Shown: positions 11,961-24,466, numbered from the stretch's first letter. The stretch: DNA of 64,000 bases from Rhinopomastus cyanomelas (GCA_013400115.1 VXBP01001802.1:62001-126000), one strand, 5' to 3'. Notes: generated by a model from the sequence alone, not told the origin. Program-made: numbers and translations.

Positions 11961-13585
11961 CGGGACACGGGGACCCGGCTGAGCTGCTCCCGGGGGCTCA
12001 GGGGGGTTTGCGGGGGCATCTAACCTCCCCCCAATGATGCCTCTGCCCCCGGCACCAGGGCACAGCCAGGAAGGAGAAGGGCAGGGGCAGGGTAAAGGTT
12101 TGTGCAGCCCCTGCCGGGCTGAGCCCCCAGGGCACCAACCTTCACCCAGCACCTGCCTGTGGGGGCTGAAAACCAGAGGGGGGGCCTGTGACACCCCAAG
12201 GTGCTGCCTGCGCTGGGAGCGGAGCAGCAGAGGGCAGCTCCAGCCTGGGAACCGACGGCAAAGGCGCTGGCGGCCCTGGCGGAGCAGGCCCAGGCACCTC
12301 CCGCACAGAACCCACCCGCGAGGCCCCGGCCAGCAGCCGCTCGTGGTGTGGCCAGAGCTGCCGACCACAGAGCCAGCGGGACAGCGAGCGCGAAGGGGAC
12401 CCCGAGGACACAGCGCTCACGGCACCGGTTTGCTTCACCGCAGGGTGGACCTGCCCCAGGTGCCAGGGTGCCGCCCCAAGGCGCAGGGGGCTGCAGAGCC
12501 CTGACACACAGTGCCTGGCCAGCGCTGCTCCCCAGCCAAACACAACCAGCCCAGCGCAGCAAATCCCCCACCAAACCTCGCTGGAGCCCGGCTGTGCCCC
12601 AGCTGGGTGTTTCCAGGGGAGCGAGGAGCAGACAAGGGCTCTGGTGAGACCAGCTCTCCCTCCCGGGGGTCACCGAGCCCCGGAGCCACATGACAGCCAG
12701 AGCGGTGCAGAGCCGGGGCAGGGTCCCGCGGTGAGGGGCTGCACCTCTACCGCCCCGGGAGGCCTCTGCAGAGCCCCTGAGGTAACTGCCAGGAACACTT
12801 GCAGGGCCACAGGAGGGTTTCACCCGGGACGAGGTGCAAGAGCCTCCCGCAAGCTCGAGGTGACTCAGGAGACCCAGGAGACTCGAGGAGTCCCAGGAGA
12901 CCGGCTGCTGCTGTGATCCTGGCGCTCGGGGGGGTCACCGGATACGGTCACCACCGGTGCTCAGCCCCGGGCCACCGCAGGCTGCTGCAGCTCCTCAGGG
13001 TCCAAGGCAGAGCTGGGCGTCTCTTCCCGGCTCCGCGTGCCCAGAGCAGGTGCGGGAAGGTCTCCCTGGTTCACTCTGCCCCGGGCAGGAGGCAGAGCAG
13101 GGGCAGAGGCCTGGCGAGCGGCAGGGAACAGCCAGGGGGTCGCCGAGCAGCTCTGGGTCCCTGCTACCACAGACCACCCCTGGTGGCGCTTGCTGGCCGC
13201 AGCCCTGCTGTGCAGAGCCAGCCCGGCGCTGCCGGCACAGGGAGAAGGCAGGAAAGGAGTCCGGAGCCAGGGGAGAAGAGCCACAAAGAAAACACAGGGC
13301 ATCTCGGGGTTAACAAAACCAGTAACAGAGTTTTACTACCAAAGAGTCAGAGCTGGAAGCGAGGGCCGGCGGCAGGCGGCTTCGTGCTTTGGCAAACGGT
13401 CCCGAGCGCCGTCCGGAGCCGGTTCAAGATGCTCAGTCCCAGGCAGCTCGGGGAGCCCAGCGCTCCTCGCCCCGCGCGCAGAGGGAGCCGTCGCGGCGAG
13501 TCCTCGGCGATGCAGCGCGGGATCTCCTGGCAACCCCCCCCGGCGGACGGGCTCCCAGCGGACGGAAGGGGATCACACAGGCTGC
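11961..13585. other. ERN2-UBFD1 intergenic region, no gene recognised
   Basis: About 1.6 kb between the ERN2 5' flank and the UBFD1 3' end. Open frames on both strands have low-complexity Pro/Gly/Arg/Ala composition, no recognisable family and no convincing splice-linked partner. A short imperfect repeat of gactcaggagacccaggaga type lies around 12860-12900. Confidence 0.5.
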
Positions 13586-13599
13586 TGGGGGAACTCAGG

Positions 13600-13605
13600 T
13601 TTATT
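13600..13605 (-). terminator. UBFD1 polyadenylation signal (AATAAA)
   Basis: TTTATT on the plus strand reads as AATAAA on the minus strand, 234 bases beyond the UBFD1 stop. The 3'UTR is therefore about 250 bases. Confidence 0.75.
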
Positions 13606-13839
13606 GATTCCCGTCAAGACTCGCTTTAAACACGGCCGAAGCCGACTGCAGCCGAGGGGCGGCGAGACCTTAACTCAGAAGTCAACTAGCGGCAAAAGAC
13701 CGTCACCTCTGGCTCCCGCCGGCGCCCCGCTCGTGGCGGCTGGATCGGCAAAGTCCTGGCTGCCGCGCCCGGGGGCACCGGAGGCTCCCGCACAGTCCTT
13801 CGCCCGGAGCCTTCTCCCGCGCCAGAGGTGAGCGTGCCT

Positions 13840-16800
13840 TCAAAAGTACTGCCACTTGCCCAGCACCGTGTCCTTGATGGCGTCCACGTACTGGGTGGGC
13901 ACCCAGTAGACCCAGTAGTAGGAGGCTTCCGTGGGGCCCAGCTGAAAGGCCTGTGGGGCGAAAGTGGCAGCGTTTACCCGCGGGGGCACCGGGCCGCGGC
14001 TCCGTGCCAGCCCCTGGGCTGGCGCTGCCGGCGCCGGGAGCGGCCGAGGACTGGCAACGCGCTGAGCTCCTGCCTCTGCCGGCAGCGCCCGGCCGGCCCC
14101 ACGGGGAGGGCGCTCGGGAAGGCAGGGCCGGAGCTGAGCTCGGGCGAGGGCTCCCCTCCAGCCCTGCACCAGCACAGGGGTGGGCCAGCAGGCGCAGGGT
14201 CCGGAAGCCAAATGGGAGCTACAGGAGACCAGGGTCGTCCTTTCAGAGGCCCGAGACGCCCCCGTTTGCGGGTGGAGGAGCTCGGGAGGAGCCCCCCGAC
14301 GTCCACCCTGCTGCGGGTGGCAGCCCAGGGCAGCCTGTCCCGAGGGTCACTGGAACGCCAGGCGCTTGGGCCAAAGCCGGAGCAGCGCCCTCCTGCCGGC
14401 CAGCAGGCTGAGGGCAGAACTTGCCCCCTCCCCTCCCCCTCCAGAGGGACAGAGATTGCTGCAGCGCGGAACAGCAGCGACCCCTCAAACACCCCGCGCT
14501 CCGAGGGGAGCCCCACAAACGCAGCAGAGCTCGCAGAGCTCCCCTCCGCACCGGCCGCCTGCCCAGACCCCGCAGCTGCCGCTCTGCAGGAAACTGCTGG
14601 CAGGAGGGGGAAACCCCCTGCCCAAACCAGAGCCAGCGGCGCCGCGGCAGCCTGCCCCTACCCGAGCAGGTGCTGCAGGGGTGTGTGTGGCCAGCCCAGA
14701 ACCCCCAGGGCCACCCCAGAACCCCCAGGGTCACCCCAAACACCTGCAGCAGCCTGCCTCCATTCGAGCACAGCCAGCCCACTGACAAATGCCCCGAGCA
14801 GACACTGCAGGGCTGTGTGGCCAGCCCAGAACACCCCAGAACCCCCAGGGCCAGCCCAGAACACCCCAGGGCCAGCCCGAACCCCAGCGCTGTGACAGGG
14901 AGCAGGCCCTCAGCCCCGCTCCCGCCCCAGAGGCTGGCATTGGCCCTCGCCTCGCGGTGGGAGGTGGCTCCACTCACCATCATGTGGTAGTCCTCGTGTC
15001 CCTCGATGGGTTCGCTCACCACGTTCTTGATGGACCCCATGGGCAGCTTTTCCGTCCTCTCTGCAGCAGGAAGGACCCCAGCGTCAGTCCCGACTTGGGA
15101 GGCAGGAGCCCTCCGCAGCGACCGCCGACAGCCCCGCTGCCGCCGCCCGCCCAGCCCCTGCGGCCAGCAGGTCCCTCTCCGGTGAACGCGGGCGCCCGCT
15201 GCCGAGGGCAGCCCCATGGCCCCTGTCCCGTTCCACGTCCCCGCACACCCCCAGCGCTGCAGGCAGCGAGCGGCGGGCGAGCCCCGCCTGTGCTCCGTGT
15301 GCCCCCCAGGAGCCCTGCTCGGGCCCCCAGGACCGCTCGTGAAGGCTGCTCAGGGCTCGGAGTGCCCGGGACGCACTGGCAGGGGCTCTGCTGGGCTCCT
15401 GCACCAGGCCCGGCTGCAGCGCCGGGCGCCGGGGTGTGAAGACAAGAGCTCCCACCCCGGGGCTGTAGCTAAACCGACCCTCCCACTGGAAACCTGGAGG
15501 GGCATCGAGCGCAGCCTCCCGCACGCCGGGCACCTCCACCGCCCCAGCAGACAGAGCCCCAGGAGGATCACAGAGCAGCTGAGAAACTGCCACCTGCTCC
15601 CAACCCCGGGCTCCAGAGCGTCACCGGGGAGCACTGGGAGGCCGCTGGGGAGGAGGCGCTCCCAGCTTTCCAGGACTAGCAGGTGAAGTCGTGCGTCAGC
15701 GCCCGCGGTTCCACCCCAGCCCTCACAGCTGGCATCTGCCCCGAATTCCTCGGAGCAGGAAGCGCTTCCCGACGACAGGCAGCAACCACAAGCTCCCCGG
15801 AGGGCAGCTGCTCGCTGGGCAAGCGGGCAAACGGGTTCCGTGGGAGGCAGGTGCGCGCCGAGGCCGGGCCGGCCAGCGAGGACAGACGCTCTCCAGTGAC
15901 CCCAGTCCCTCCCCAGCACGCGGGGAGGACGCGGATCAGGGAGAGAGCTGCGGACCGCAGAGGGAACCTCGGCAGCTCTGGGGAAAGCGGCGCCGAGCCC
16001 GGCGCCCCGGCACTGCCAGCCCGGCGCAGCGCCGGGGACTCCCAGGCTGGCCTAATGGCAGACAAGGACCGAGGGCTGAACAGAGCCCTCCTGGGACAGC
16101 GGCCACTGAGGACGAGGCAAAGGGGAAAGTGGGCGAGAGGCGAGAGAGCAGAGAGCTGACCCCCTGCGGCCTCTCCAGCCCGTGTGATGTCCGTGAGCAG
16201 CCCGTTCAGCAGCCTCAGGCCACCCGCCCCGCCTGAGCAACCCCCCACCCCCTGCACCCCGAGGTGAGCCCAGCAGTGACCTTGTTGTCACAGTCCGAGC
16301 GGGCGCCTGCATCCCGGCGAGCCCTGGGGCTATCGCTGGCGCTCCACTGTCCTACGGAGAAAGGGCAAAAGCCTCCAGGTTCTTGCCCACTGTGGAACTG
16401 GTGGCAGCTGGAGGTGCCACCCAGAGCCAGGACCAGCACCCGGTCAGGTCACTTCACTGGGACAGTGAGTAAGCACTTGTGTCCCTCTTGCTCGTGGCTA
16501 CAACGCCGCCCACCCAGTCAGAACAAAGGACCTCTGCTTGCCCTGGAGGCTGGGGGTTATGGCCACAGGCCCCTCAGCTCCTCCTGGCCCTGCTCAGGAC
16601 AGCGAGCCGACTCCTCCGCACCGGCTGCAGCTGCAGCTCCGCACGCCACAGGCGACGAGACACCGCCTGGCTTTGGCCAGAAGGGCAGGGAGCAGAGAGC
16701 TCCTTGCCCTCAGATCCCCCGTGAGCCTCAGCAAGGCACTGAGCCGTGGCCTGGCCTGGCACCACCGTCCCGCGAACCGAGAGCTCCCGAGACGCTCGAG

Positions 16801-18937
16801 CGATGCCAACCGCGGCGAGTCCCAGTGGGCTGCTGGCACCACCGAACGCGAGGTTTTGGGGAACACGAGGAAGACCCCGAGTAACGCTGGATGGTCTGGG
16901 AGAAAGGCACCGGAGAAGAGGAAGCACGGCGCAGCTTTGGAGGACTGCAACCCCCCCTTCAGCCCCTAAGCAGGACCGAGTCACCAGGAGCTGCTTCCGG
17001 GCCGCCCTCGCAGCGCGACCAGCAGTTGCTCAGACGGCAGTCAAGGGCTGCTCACCTTTTGTGCCGATCCACAGCTGGTCCTGCTCGAGTTTGAAGGTCA
17101 GTCTCACCTTGCCCCCGGACTTGTTGTACATGCCGGACAGGGGCACTGTGGGCAGGCGCTCCTGCAGAGGCGGCAGTCAGTCACGGCCCCGGCTCTCCCA
17201 GGAAAGGCCGCGCTCCCTGAGCCGCTGAAGCGCCAGGATGATCCACCTGGGCAGCTTCTGCTCGGAGAGCCCAGCGCGGCCTCTCCCTGAAGGCCTGGAA
17301 CCTTCCGAGCACCACGACGTCTGGGCCCCGCCTGACTCACCTGCACCCCCTTCACAGACGGCATCACGTCGTCAGGTTTGCCTTTGTCCAAAACTTTTCT
17401 GTGTTGCTGCGGGACAGAAGCAGAGCCCAGCAGTTACAAGGGCACAGCAGAGCCTTTCCCCTTGCCGCTGGCTGCCCCCAACCACATCCCGGCAGCACCA
17501 AGAGCCGGGGGAGGCCCACCCGCAGTCCTTTGCCACGAAGGCGACTCCCAAGCCCCCCTTTAACGCGGTGACAAGCTGGAAGAGCAGCCGGCGCTCGGCA
17601 GGACGGCTTCAGCAGCCCTCCCTGTGCCAGCGCAGCGGCAAACCGAGCCCGGCGCGGCTGAGGACTCCCCTCACAGCTCCCGCGCCGCCGTTAAACAGCA
17701 GCAGAACGTTCAGCGGCCTTGAGCCGCGATAAATCACAGACAAACAAAGGGCTGCGGTTCAGCGGTGCCCTCGGTTATCGTCAGCCCTGTTCTGAGGAAG
17801 GTGCGGGGCCGGGAACAGCCTCTGCGTGCCTCAGTCTCACTGCTCGGGGGCAGCACTTCAGGCTACGGGAGGAGTTTTCAACACCCGTGTTCCCTTCGTT
17901 GCTGGCACAGCTGAGGGGCTGCTCTCCGGGACCTCGTTTCAAGGGCAGTTTTTGGAGGCCATTTCATACAAAAAAGAAGAGCGACTCCTCCTGCCACAGA
18001 GGCAGAGCAGGCGGCCTGAGCCAGCCCCCTCACACCCTCCTCGCACTGACCGCTTCTCGCCCGAGACGCTGGGCTGTCCCTGGGGCCAGCACAAGCAGCA
18101 TCCTGCGAGGCCCCAGCCGAAATGTTTTGTGCTGCCAGAGCCCCCTCCTGCTGCCCAGCCCTCCGAAGGGGAGCCCGCGGAGCTCTGGAGGGGAATCAGC
18201 CCTAGGGCACCTGAGGGGAGTCACAGGAGAGCCCCGTAGCCCCCACAGCAGCGATCCCCAGCCACCCATCACCTTCTGCCTGCAGAGCGGCTCCTTCTTG
18301 TTCTCCTCGGCCTTGACCTCCTGCTGGGCCTGGTCCTTGGGCGAGTTGACGGCCAGGACGTCGTTGATGGTGGACCCGACCACCATGATCTTGGCTCCGT
18401 TCGTGACTTTGATTTCACGCAGTGTTTTCTCCTCCGGCAGCAGCCCCTTGAACATGACCTTCTGCATTGCGGGGGGGAGGCCTGCGGGAGCAACCACAGC
18501 CGTTACGGGTGCCCGGCGTGCGCGGGGCAGGCGGCGGGGGGCCCGCACAGACCTGTGAGCGAGTGGATCCTCTGCTTGAGCTCGGCGCCGGTGCAGTCCA
18601 GGCAGCAGCGGACGTCGAACTTGTTCTTGTTCCAGATCACCTTCAGCTCCACCAGCTCCTGCCCGCGCTCCGCGGCGCCGCCGCCGTTACTGACCGCGGC
18701 GGCCGGGGGGAGCTCCCGGGGGTCCCGGTGCTGCTGCTCCGCCTCCATGCGCGACTCCTCGGCTCCTGCGGGACAGCGGACAGCGAGGACCGGGACCGCG
18801 GGAGGCTGCGGGGAGGGCTGGCCCGGCCCCGCCGACTTCACTCGCCCTACAGCCCCGGCCCCGCTCCCCCCGGGCCCGGCCCCGCTCCCCCCGCGGCTCC
18901 TACCCTCAGCGGCGGCGGCGGCGGCGGCGGCGGCCAT
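13840..18937 (-). CDS. UBFD1: Ubiquitin family domain-containing protein 1
   Basis: Conserved metazoan protein with an N-terminal ubiquitin-like domain and a C-terminal domain of little-known biochemistry. Seven exons: 18937-18904, 18765-18553, 18481-18273, 17406-17341, 17161-17056, 15060-14978, 13950-13840. They total 822 nt, giving 273 aa plus TGA. The start sits in a GCC run coding M plus nine Ala, followed by an acidic/Gln-rich linker. The ubiquitin-like fold runs from about residue 48 (ELVELKVIWNKNKFDV) to about 120 (NGAKIMVVGSTINDV). The C-terminal half holds KLEQDQLWIGTK and a highly conserved end, YWVYWVPTQYVDAI. It is shorter at the N-terminus than mammalian UBFD1 (about 309 aa). The loss is confined to the low-complexity head, and the AAA run could also be preceded by an upstream exon. 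Divergent from EARS2 with 201 bases between start codons. Confidence 0.96.
14690..14880. repeat. Degenerate GC-rich tandem repeat in UBFD1 intron 6
   Basis: Two clusters (14690-14750 and 14818-14880) of a unit like cagcccagaacccccagggc, with drifted copies between. Intronic, no coding role seen. Confidence 0.6.
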
Positions 18938-19138
18938 GATGATTGTGTACGATCCGCCGCGGGGCGCGACGGGAAACGCCACCGCTGCTGCCTGGGCCGC
19001 GCGGGCTGCCGTAGCCGCGCCCCTGGCCCCGCCCCGCTGCGAGGGCACGGGGCGGAGCCTTTTCGGGGAAGCCCCACCCATGTCGCAGCAGGGCAGCGGA
19101 TTGGCTGCACGTGCCCGGCGGAAGTGCGTAAGGGCGGG
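18938..19138. promoter_or_regulatory. Bidirectional promoter of UBFD1 (-) and EARS2 (+)
   Basis: The 201 bases between the two start codons are CpG-dense and lack a TATA box. Visible elements: a reversed CCAAT box (ATTGG) at 19100-19104, a CACGTG E-box at 19108-19113, an ETS-type CGGAAGTG at 19119-19126 and GC boxes (ccccgcccc near 19027, gggcggg 19132-19138). The head-to-head arrangement of these two genes is the same in human. Confidence 0.8.
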
Positions 19139-22100
19139 ATGGCGCGAGCGGTGCGGGCGCTGCGGAGCGCGGCGGGGCCAGAGCAGAGTCTCGGGCCTAG
19201 GGTGCGGTTCGGGCCCAGCCCCACAGGTAACTCCGGGAGGCCGCCACACGGTCCCGCGGGCCACCCCGGCACAGCCCCTACCCGGCCTCGCCGGTCACCC
19301 TGGCATAGCCCTCACCCACCCCCCGCGGACCACCCCGGGACAGCCCCCTGGGTCACCCCCCTGGGTCACCCCGGGACGGCTCCAAGACAGCCCTGCGGGT
19401 CACATCGGGTCCAGTCCCACACGTAACCCCAGGACAGCCCCGCGGGTCACCCCGCCCTGGCCCCAGGGGTGACGCTGGATAACTGCATATGTAATCCCAG
19501 GATAACCCGGCCTTGGTCCCCCAGGCAGCCCCGAATCAGCCCTGTGGGTAACTCGAGCCTGGCCTCCGAGGTCACCCCGGGTCAGCCCCACAGGTAACTG
19601 CAGCCACTGACGAAGGAGCGGGATGGTGCTTCCCAGCAGCTTCCAGGCTGCTTGAGGGGAACCAGCCCCTGAAAGCCTTTGCTGGTAACAGCCCCGTAGC
19701 GAGGGTGGCAGCTCTTCCCTAGTGCCGGTGCAGCTCAGCTCCTGCCCTCCTTGAGCCCAGACACCTGTGTCCATCACAGTTCTCCTGCTTATCTTTACAA
19801 GCCTCATTTGGGCCCTAATCCTGATCCGCTTTTCTCATGGTAACAGGCTTCCTGCACCTGGGCGGCCTCCGCACTGCTCTGTACAATTACATCTTTGCCA
19901 AAAAACACCAGGGGACCTTCATCTTGAGAGTGGAGGACACCGACCAGAACCGGGTGGTGCCCGGGGCTGCGGAAGGAATAGAAGAGATGCTGGACTGGGC
20001 AGGTATTGGCAGAGCCCTTGTGATTCTTGTTGAAAGCCCAGAGTGAGGGTCTCACACCACAACTGTACTTCTGCACCCGGGGTCAGAGGTGTTTCAAAGC
20101 AGCTTTGGTTCCTTTGGGCTGTGTTGTCTGATGCAGAGTTGGGTCCAAAGGCAGCATCTCAAAGCTATTTGCTAGGTTTTGCTGTGGTTTTTGTGTGTTG
20201 CTTCGCACACAGTACTGATTGTATTGGCTGGTGTTTTACCTTGTGAGTACAGGAGACTCGACTCCAGTGCTCAACAGAGATGCTGTTAGCTGGCTGCTCT
20301 GCAGCAGAAGCTGCCCTTGGAAGCTTCCAGAACCTTTGCTGTTCCGTGCTCAGTGAGCGCTGTCTGATGTTGGGTTGCACTCTGCCTTTGCAGGGGGTTT
20401 TAAGCCCCCTTGTACTGATATTGCAGGCATTCCCCCTGATGAGAGTCCTCGCCGTGGTGGTTCCTTTGGGCCCTACCAGCAGTCACACAGACTTGACCTT
20501 TACAGGAGAGCCAGTGATGTGCTTTTGGAGAGAGGTGCTGCCTACCGCTGCTTCTGCACCCCTCAGCGCCTGGAGCTGCTGAAGAAGGAGGCTCTGCGGA
20601 GCCAGCAGACCCCACGGTAGGGATTCCCTGTCCCCTGGCTGGGTCCCTGTGCATCGTCCCAGGACAGCGATGGGGTTGTAGCATCATCCGTGGGGGGAGG
20701 GATGCCAGCGAAACACTTATTGGTTTGGGGGCCTGACCTCCCAAGCTGAGGCAGTTTGCCTGGACATGTGGTGGGCAGGTTAGGGGGTGGTTAGAGTTCT
20801 GGGAGCGTGGCAGTGCCTGAAGGTGTGGGCCTGTGCTGAACAGAGACCTTCCTTCTCAAAGGTACGACAACCGGTGTCGGCACCTGACGCCCGCAGAAGT
20901 GGCTGCGAAGCTGTCGCAGGGCCAGGACTGGGTTGTCCGCTTCCGTCTGGAGAAGGGTGTGGAGCCCTTTCAGGACCTGGTCTATGGCTGGAACAAGCAC
21001 GAAGTGGCTGACGTGGAAGGTGACCCGGTCATTCTCAAGTCAGATGGCTTCCCCACCTACCACCTGGCCAACGTGGTGGATGACCATCACATGGGCATCA
21101 GCCACGTCCTGCGTGGAACCGAGTGGCTGGCTTCAACGTCCAAGCACCTCCTGCTCTACAGAGCCTTTGGCTGGGATCCCCCGCAGTTTGGGCACCTCCC
21201 GCTGCTCCTTAACAAAGACGGTGGCAAGTTGTCCAAGAGGCAGGGGGACATCTTCCTGCAGCGCTTCGCTCACGATGGCTACTTGCCCGAGGCCCTCCTG
21301 GACATCATAACCAACTGTGGCTCTGGGTTTGCAGGTATGGCTGGCTTGGTGCTTGCTGGGACACTTCTCCCTGTGGCCTTGGGGACGGGCGGGTTTGTTT
21401 TAATGGCCAAGAGCTCTGACGGTGTCTGAAGGGCCCAGTCTGTCACCCAGTGGCCCCAGAGCCTGGCTGCTGTGCTGGAGCCCTGGGAGCTTTCTGCCTC
21501 TGTGCAATCTTTTCACTTGTGTCTGATGGTTAATGGGTTCCCACCCGGACAGCAGTCATCTCCAGGGGAAGAGACACAGCCCCTGGGCAGAGCTGTGCTC
21601 GGTGGCTGCGCACTGAGGTGTCGTGTCTGACGTCTGCACGCTTCTGCTTCAACCTGAAAGGCTGCAAGAGGCTGACTCAGTGACTCCTGTGGTTGCTCTC
21701 GCTCTGGGGGGATCACAAACTACCTTGTGCTTCAGGAGAGTGAGACCTTGCTCGGGCAGCAGAGCCACCTGGCTGAGCCTGAGCTGCTCTGGGGCGGCCT
21801 GATGCAGGGACTGTTCCTCTGAGCCCAGCAGGATGCCCCAGTGCCCTGTTTCTGGCCAGCAGGGAGCAGTTTGCCCCTCCCGCTCTGGGGAGAGGGCAGT
21901 TTCCTGCAGGTGCCTGCTGCGGGTTCCCCTCCTTGGCTGAGGGGTGTCCCTGTTGGAAGGCTCTGGTGTGTCACCTCTCCCTGGGCTGTGCTGCTGCCTG
22001 AGGCCTGTGCTGGGGCCGGCCCTCTGCGAGGTGGCTGCGCACTGATCCCTCGGTGGGCTGTTTTGCAGAGAAGCAGATGGGGAGGACCTTGGAGGAGCTG

Positions 22101-24466
22101 ATCTCGCAGTTTGAAGTAGGCAGAATCACAACCCATTCTGCCCTCCTGGATCTTGAGGCGCTGCCCGAGTTCAACAGGTACAGGCGTGGGTGCTGCCTGC
22201 AGAGCTGCCTGCCCGGCGCCGAGACGGTCGCTGCTCCTGGCCCCGGGCACTCTGTCGGTCGGAGCAGCCGTGGTGCTGTGCAGCAGCTCTCGAGCAGCGT
22301 TGCTGACTCCTCTCCTCTCCTCTCCCCTGCTGCGCTTGCACGGGGGTGTTGGGAGCGCAGCGACACCTGGGCAGCTGCTGGGGGCAGCTGCAGGGGCTTC
22401 AGCCGACTCTGAGTCGCCTTGAGCAGGAGGCAGCCCTTCCCGAGGGCGCTCGCGCTGGTGCCTTCTGTGTCACCTCCGAGCCAGTGGCTTCGTGCGCTGT
22501 TTGGGGTTTTGTGTGCTTTTCTGAGGCTCCGTGTGTGAGGGGGTGCTGTGGGGTTGGGGTGATGGCCTTCCGAGGAACCCGGAGCAGCCCGCAAGCACTT
22601 GCCTTCCGCGTTGCAGGGTTCACCTCAGCCGTCACATCGAGAGCGAAGGGCTGCGGCAGGAGCTCGTTAGAGAGCTGCAGCGCCTGGTGGAGCGAGTCTA
22701 CGGGGATCAGGCCGATCGAGAGGCTCTAGAAAAGGACTACGTGGAGAGAGTCCTCCTGCTGAGAAAAGTAGGGGCCCTCTGGGGACCTGAGGTGTTGTGG
22801 GGTCCTGGGTGAGGGCTGCGCTGAGTCAGTGCTGCAGCCCCAGTGGCAGCTGCCAGACTCCCGTGGCACGGCGAGGCTGGCCTGTGGGGTGGACACGGCA
22901 GGGATCTCGGTGGCTTAGCTGGGTCAGGCTGCACTCAGCTGCACTCGGCGGAGCCAGCAGTCGGCTCCCTCAGCCGAGAGGCCCTGTCCCTGCTGTGGAA
23001 GTGAATCAAGGAGCTGTGGGGTGTTTTCTTGACAGACCTGTCTGGCTCCTGCTGAGGCTCTAAAGGAGACAAAAGATTCTGGCTGTGCCCAGAGCTGGGA
23101 GGAGGGTGAGCGCAGCCCTCGGGCTGCTGGGGGACTCCCTGTGAAGAGTAAAGCTGCCTTGATAGGGGCAGGAGGGGACCTGATGGTTCCGGTGTGAAGG
23201 TTTTGCTGCGGCAGCGGAGGGGAGACTCGTGACTTCCCAGTGTCTGCTGAAGGGTGCAGATGAGTGGGGTGAGACCTCCCCAGAGCAGGGCCCTGCTGTG
23301 TGCGCACCCTCAGCCAGGAGTTTGCTTCCCCCACGGCTGAACCCTCGGCCCTGACTCTGGGCTCTCTCCCCGCAGGGGCACATAAGCTTCCTGAAGAACC
23401 TGGTGTCGTCTGATTATTCTTACCTGTGGGTCAGGCCCTCAGTGTCCCGAGAGCAGCTGCAGAGTGTTTCTGCAGAAGTAGATGAAATAGGAGAACTGGT
23501 GTTGGGGTGAGTGTCTGCTCCCAGCTCTGTGCCCGCCCGCCTGCCAGGGTTTGCTCTTGGCTGCTCTGTTGCTGCTGGACTTGCTCGCAGCTCCCCTGGG
23601 GTTCTGGGGGTGGAAGTGCCAGCGCAGCTCACCCCGTGCTCTCCAGCCGCAGTCACCACGGCCGGGTGCCAGTGACACTTGGGGAGGGCTCCCTGGGGGG
23701 CTGTTCCCGCTCCCCTTTGTGCTCCTCACCAGCAGGGTGGGGTCTGTCTGCTCAGGAGCCTCGCTGGGTTTTGTGGGGCTTGGCTGGTGCTTCGCTGCCG
23801 CCCCTCCACACCTCACAGCTGGGCAGGGTGCTGGCTCAGGCACCCTTCCAGTTCACATCTGGGCTAAAAGGAGCCCTGGAAACCAGTGCAGGGGGCAGGC
23901 TGCGCAAACAGAGGCGTGTTGCCGGCTCTCAGTGAGGCTGGTTGCCCTCAGACTGTCACAGCTGAGCGTTAACTGCACCCAGAGGACGGTGGCTGCACAT
24001 CGGGTCCTGCCAGGTCCTTGGTTGTTCCTGAGGGGCAGTCCTGCCCGACCCTGCTCTGTGAGGGCCACTTCTCTCCCGCAGGCTCCTGGCGAGGCGGGCG
24101 GCTGTCCTGACCGTGGAGGAGCTGAACAGAGACCTGAGAAGCCTGCAGAAGCAAACCAAGGAGACCAAGTACAGCAGCATGATGCAGCTCCTGCGCTTGG
24201 CCCTCAGTGGGCAGCAGGTAAAACCGCAGCAGTCGCGCTGGGACGTGGTTGTTGTCAAGTGCAGTGTGGTGCCAAGCCCCTGCCCTGGGGCCGACGGCAG
24301 TCTGAGAGCTCCCAGGCCGGCTGCCCCACGCGTGGGAAGGGGCAGGTTTCCGCTCGTGCAGCGACTCCTTGTGTGTTTGCAGCACGGGCCGAGCGTGGCT
24401 GAGATGATGGTGACCCTGGGACCCCAGGAGGTGTGTGGACGGCTACGCAGAGCCCTGGCTAGCTGA
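19139..24466 (+). CDS. EARS2: Mitochondrial glutamyl-tRNA synthetase
   Basis: Class I aminoacyl-tRNA synthetase that charges tRNA-Glu (and tRNA-Gln for later amidation) in the mitochondrial matrix. Nine exons: 19139-19226, 19847-20002, 20427-20616, 20862-21334, 22069-22177, 22617-22767, 23376-23506, 24082-24217, 24383-24466. They give 1,518 nt, or 505 aa plus TGA. An Arg/Ala-rich N-terminus of about 21 residues (MARAVRALRSAAG) fits a short import signal. The ATP-binding HIGH-type motif is split by intron 1 (VRFGPSPTG then FLHLGGLR). The KMSKS-type motif is KLSKR at 267-271. The Rossmann fold and connecting region (SDGFPTYHLANVVDDHHMGI) are intact, followed by the anticodon-binding domain. Shares a promoter with UBFD1. 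Phases agree at every junction. Human disease gene for a leukoencephalopathy. Confidence 0.97.
19227..19600 (+). repeat. Degenerate 18-20 bp tandem repeat in EARS2 intron 1
   Basis: Repeated gtcaccccgggacagccc-like units fill the first 370 bases of intron 1, starting at the splice donor. At least fifteen drifted copies are visible by eye (gtcaccctggcatagccc, gtcacatcgggtccagtc and others). Confidence 0.75.

Noticed and set aside
11961..13585. Search for CHP2, NDUFAB1, PALB2 or DCTN5 in the ERN2-UBFD1 gap
   Set aside because: No exon resembling an EF-hand protein, acyl carrier protein, PALB2 or dynactin 5 could be seen. They are expected outside the window.
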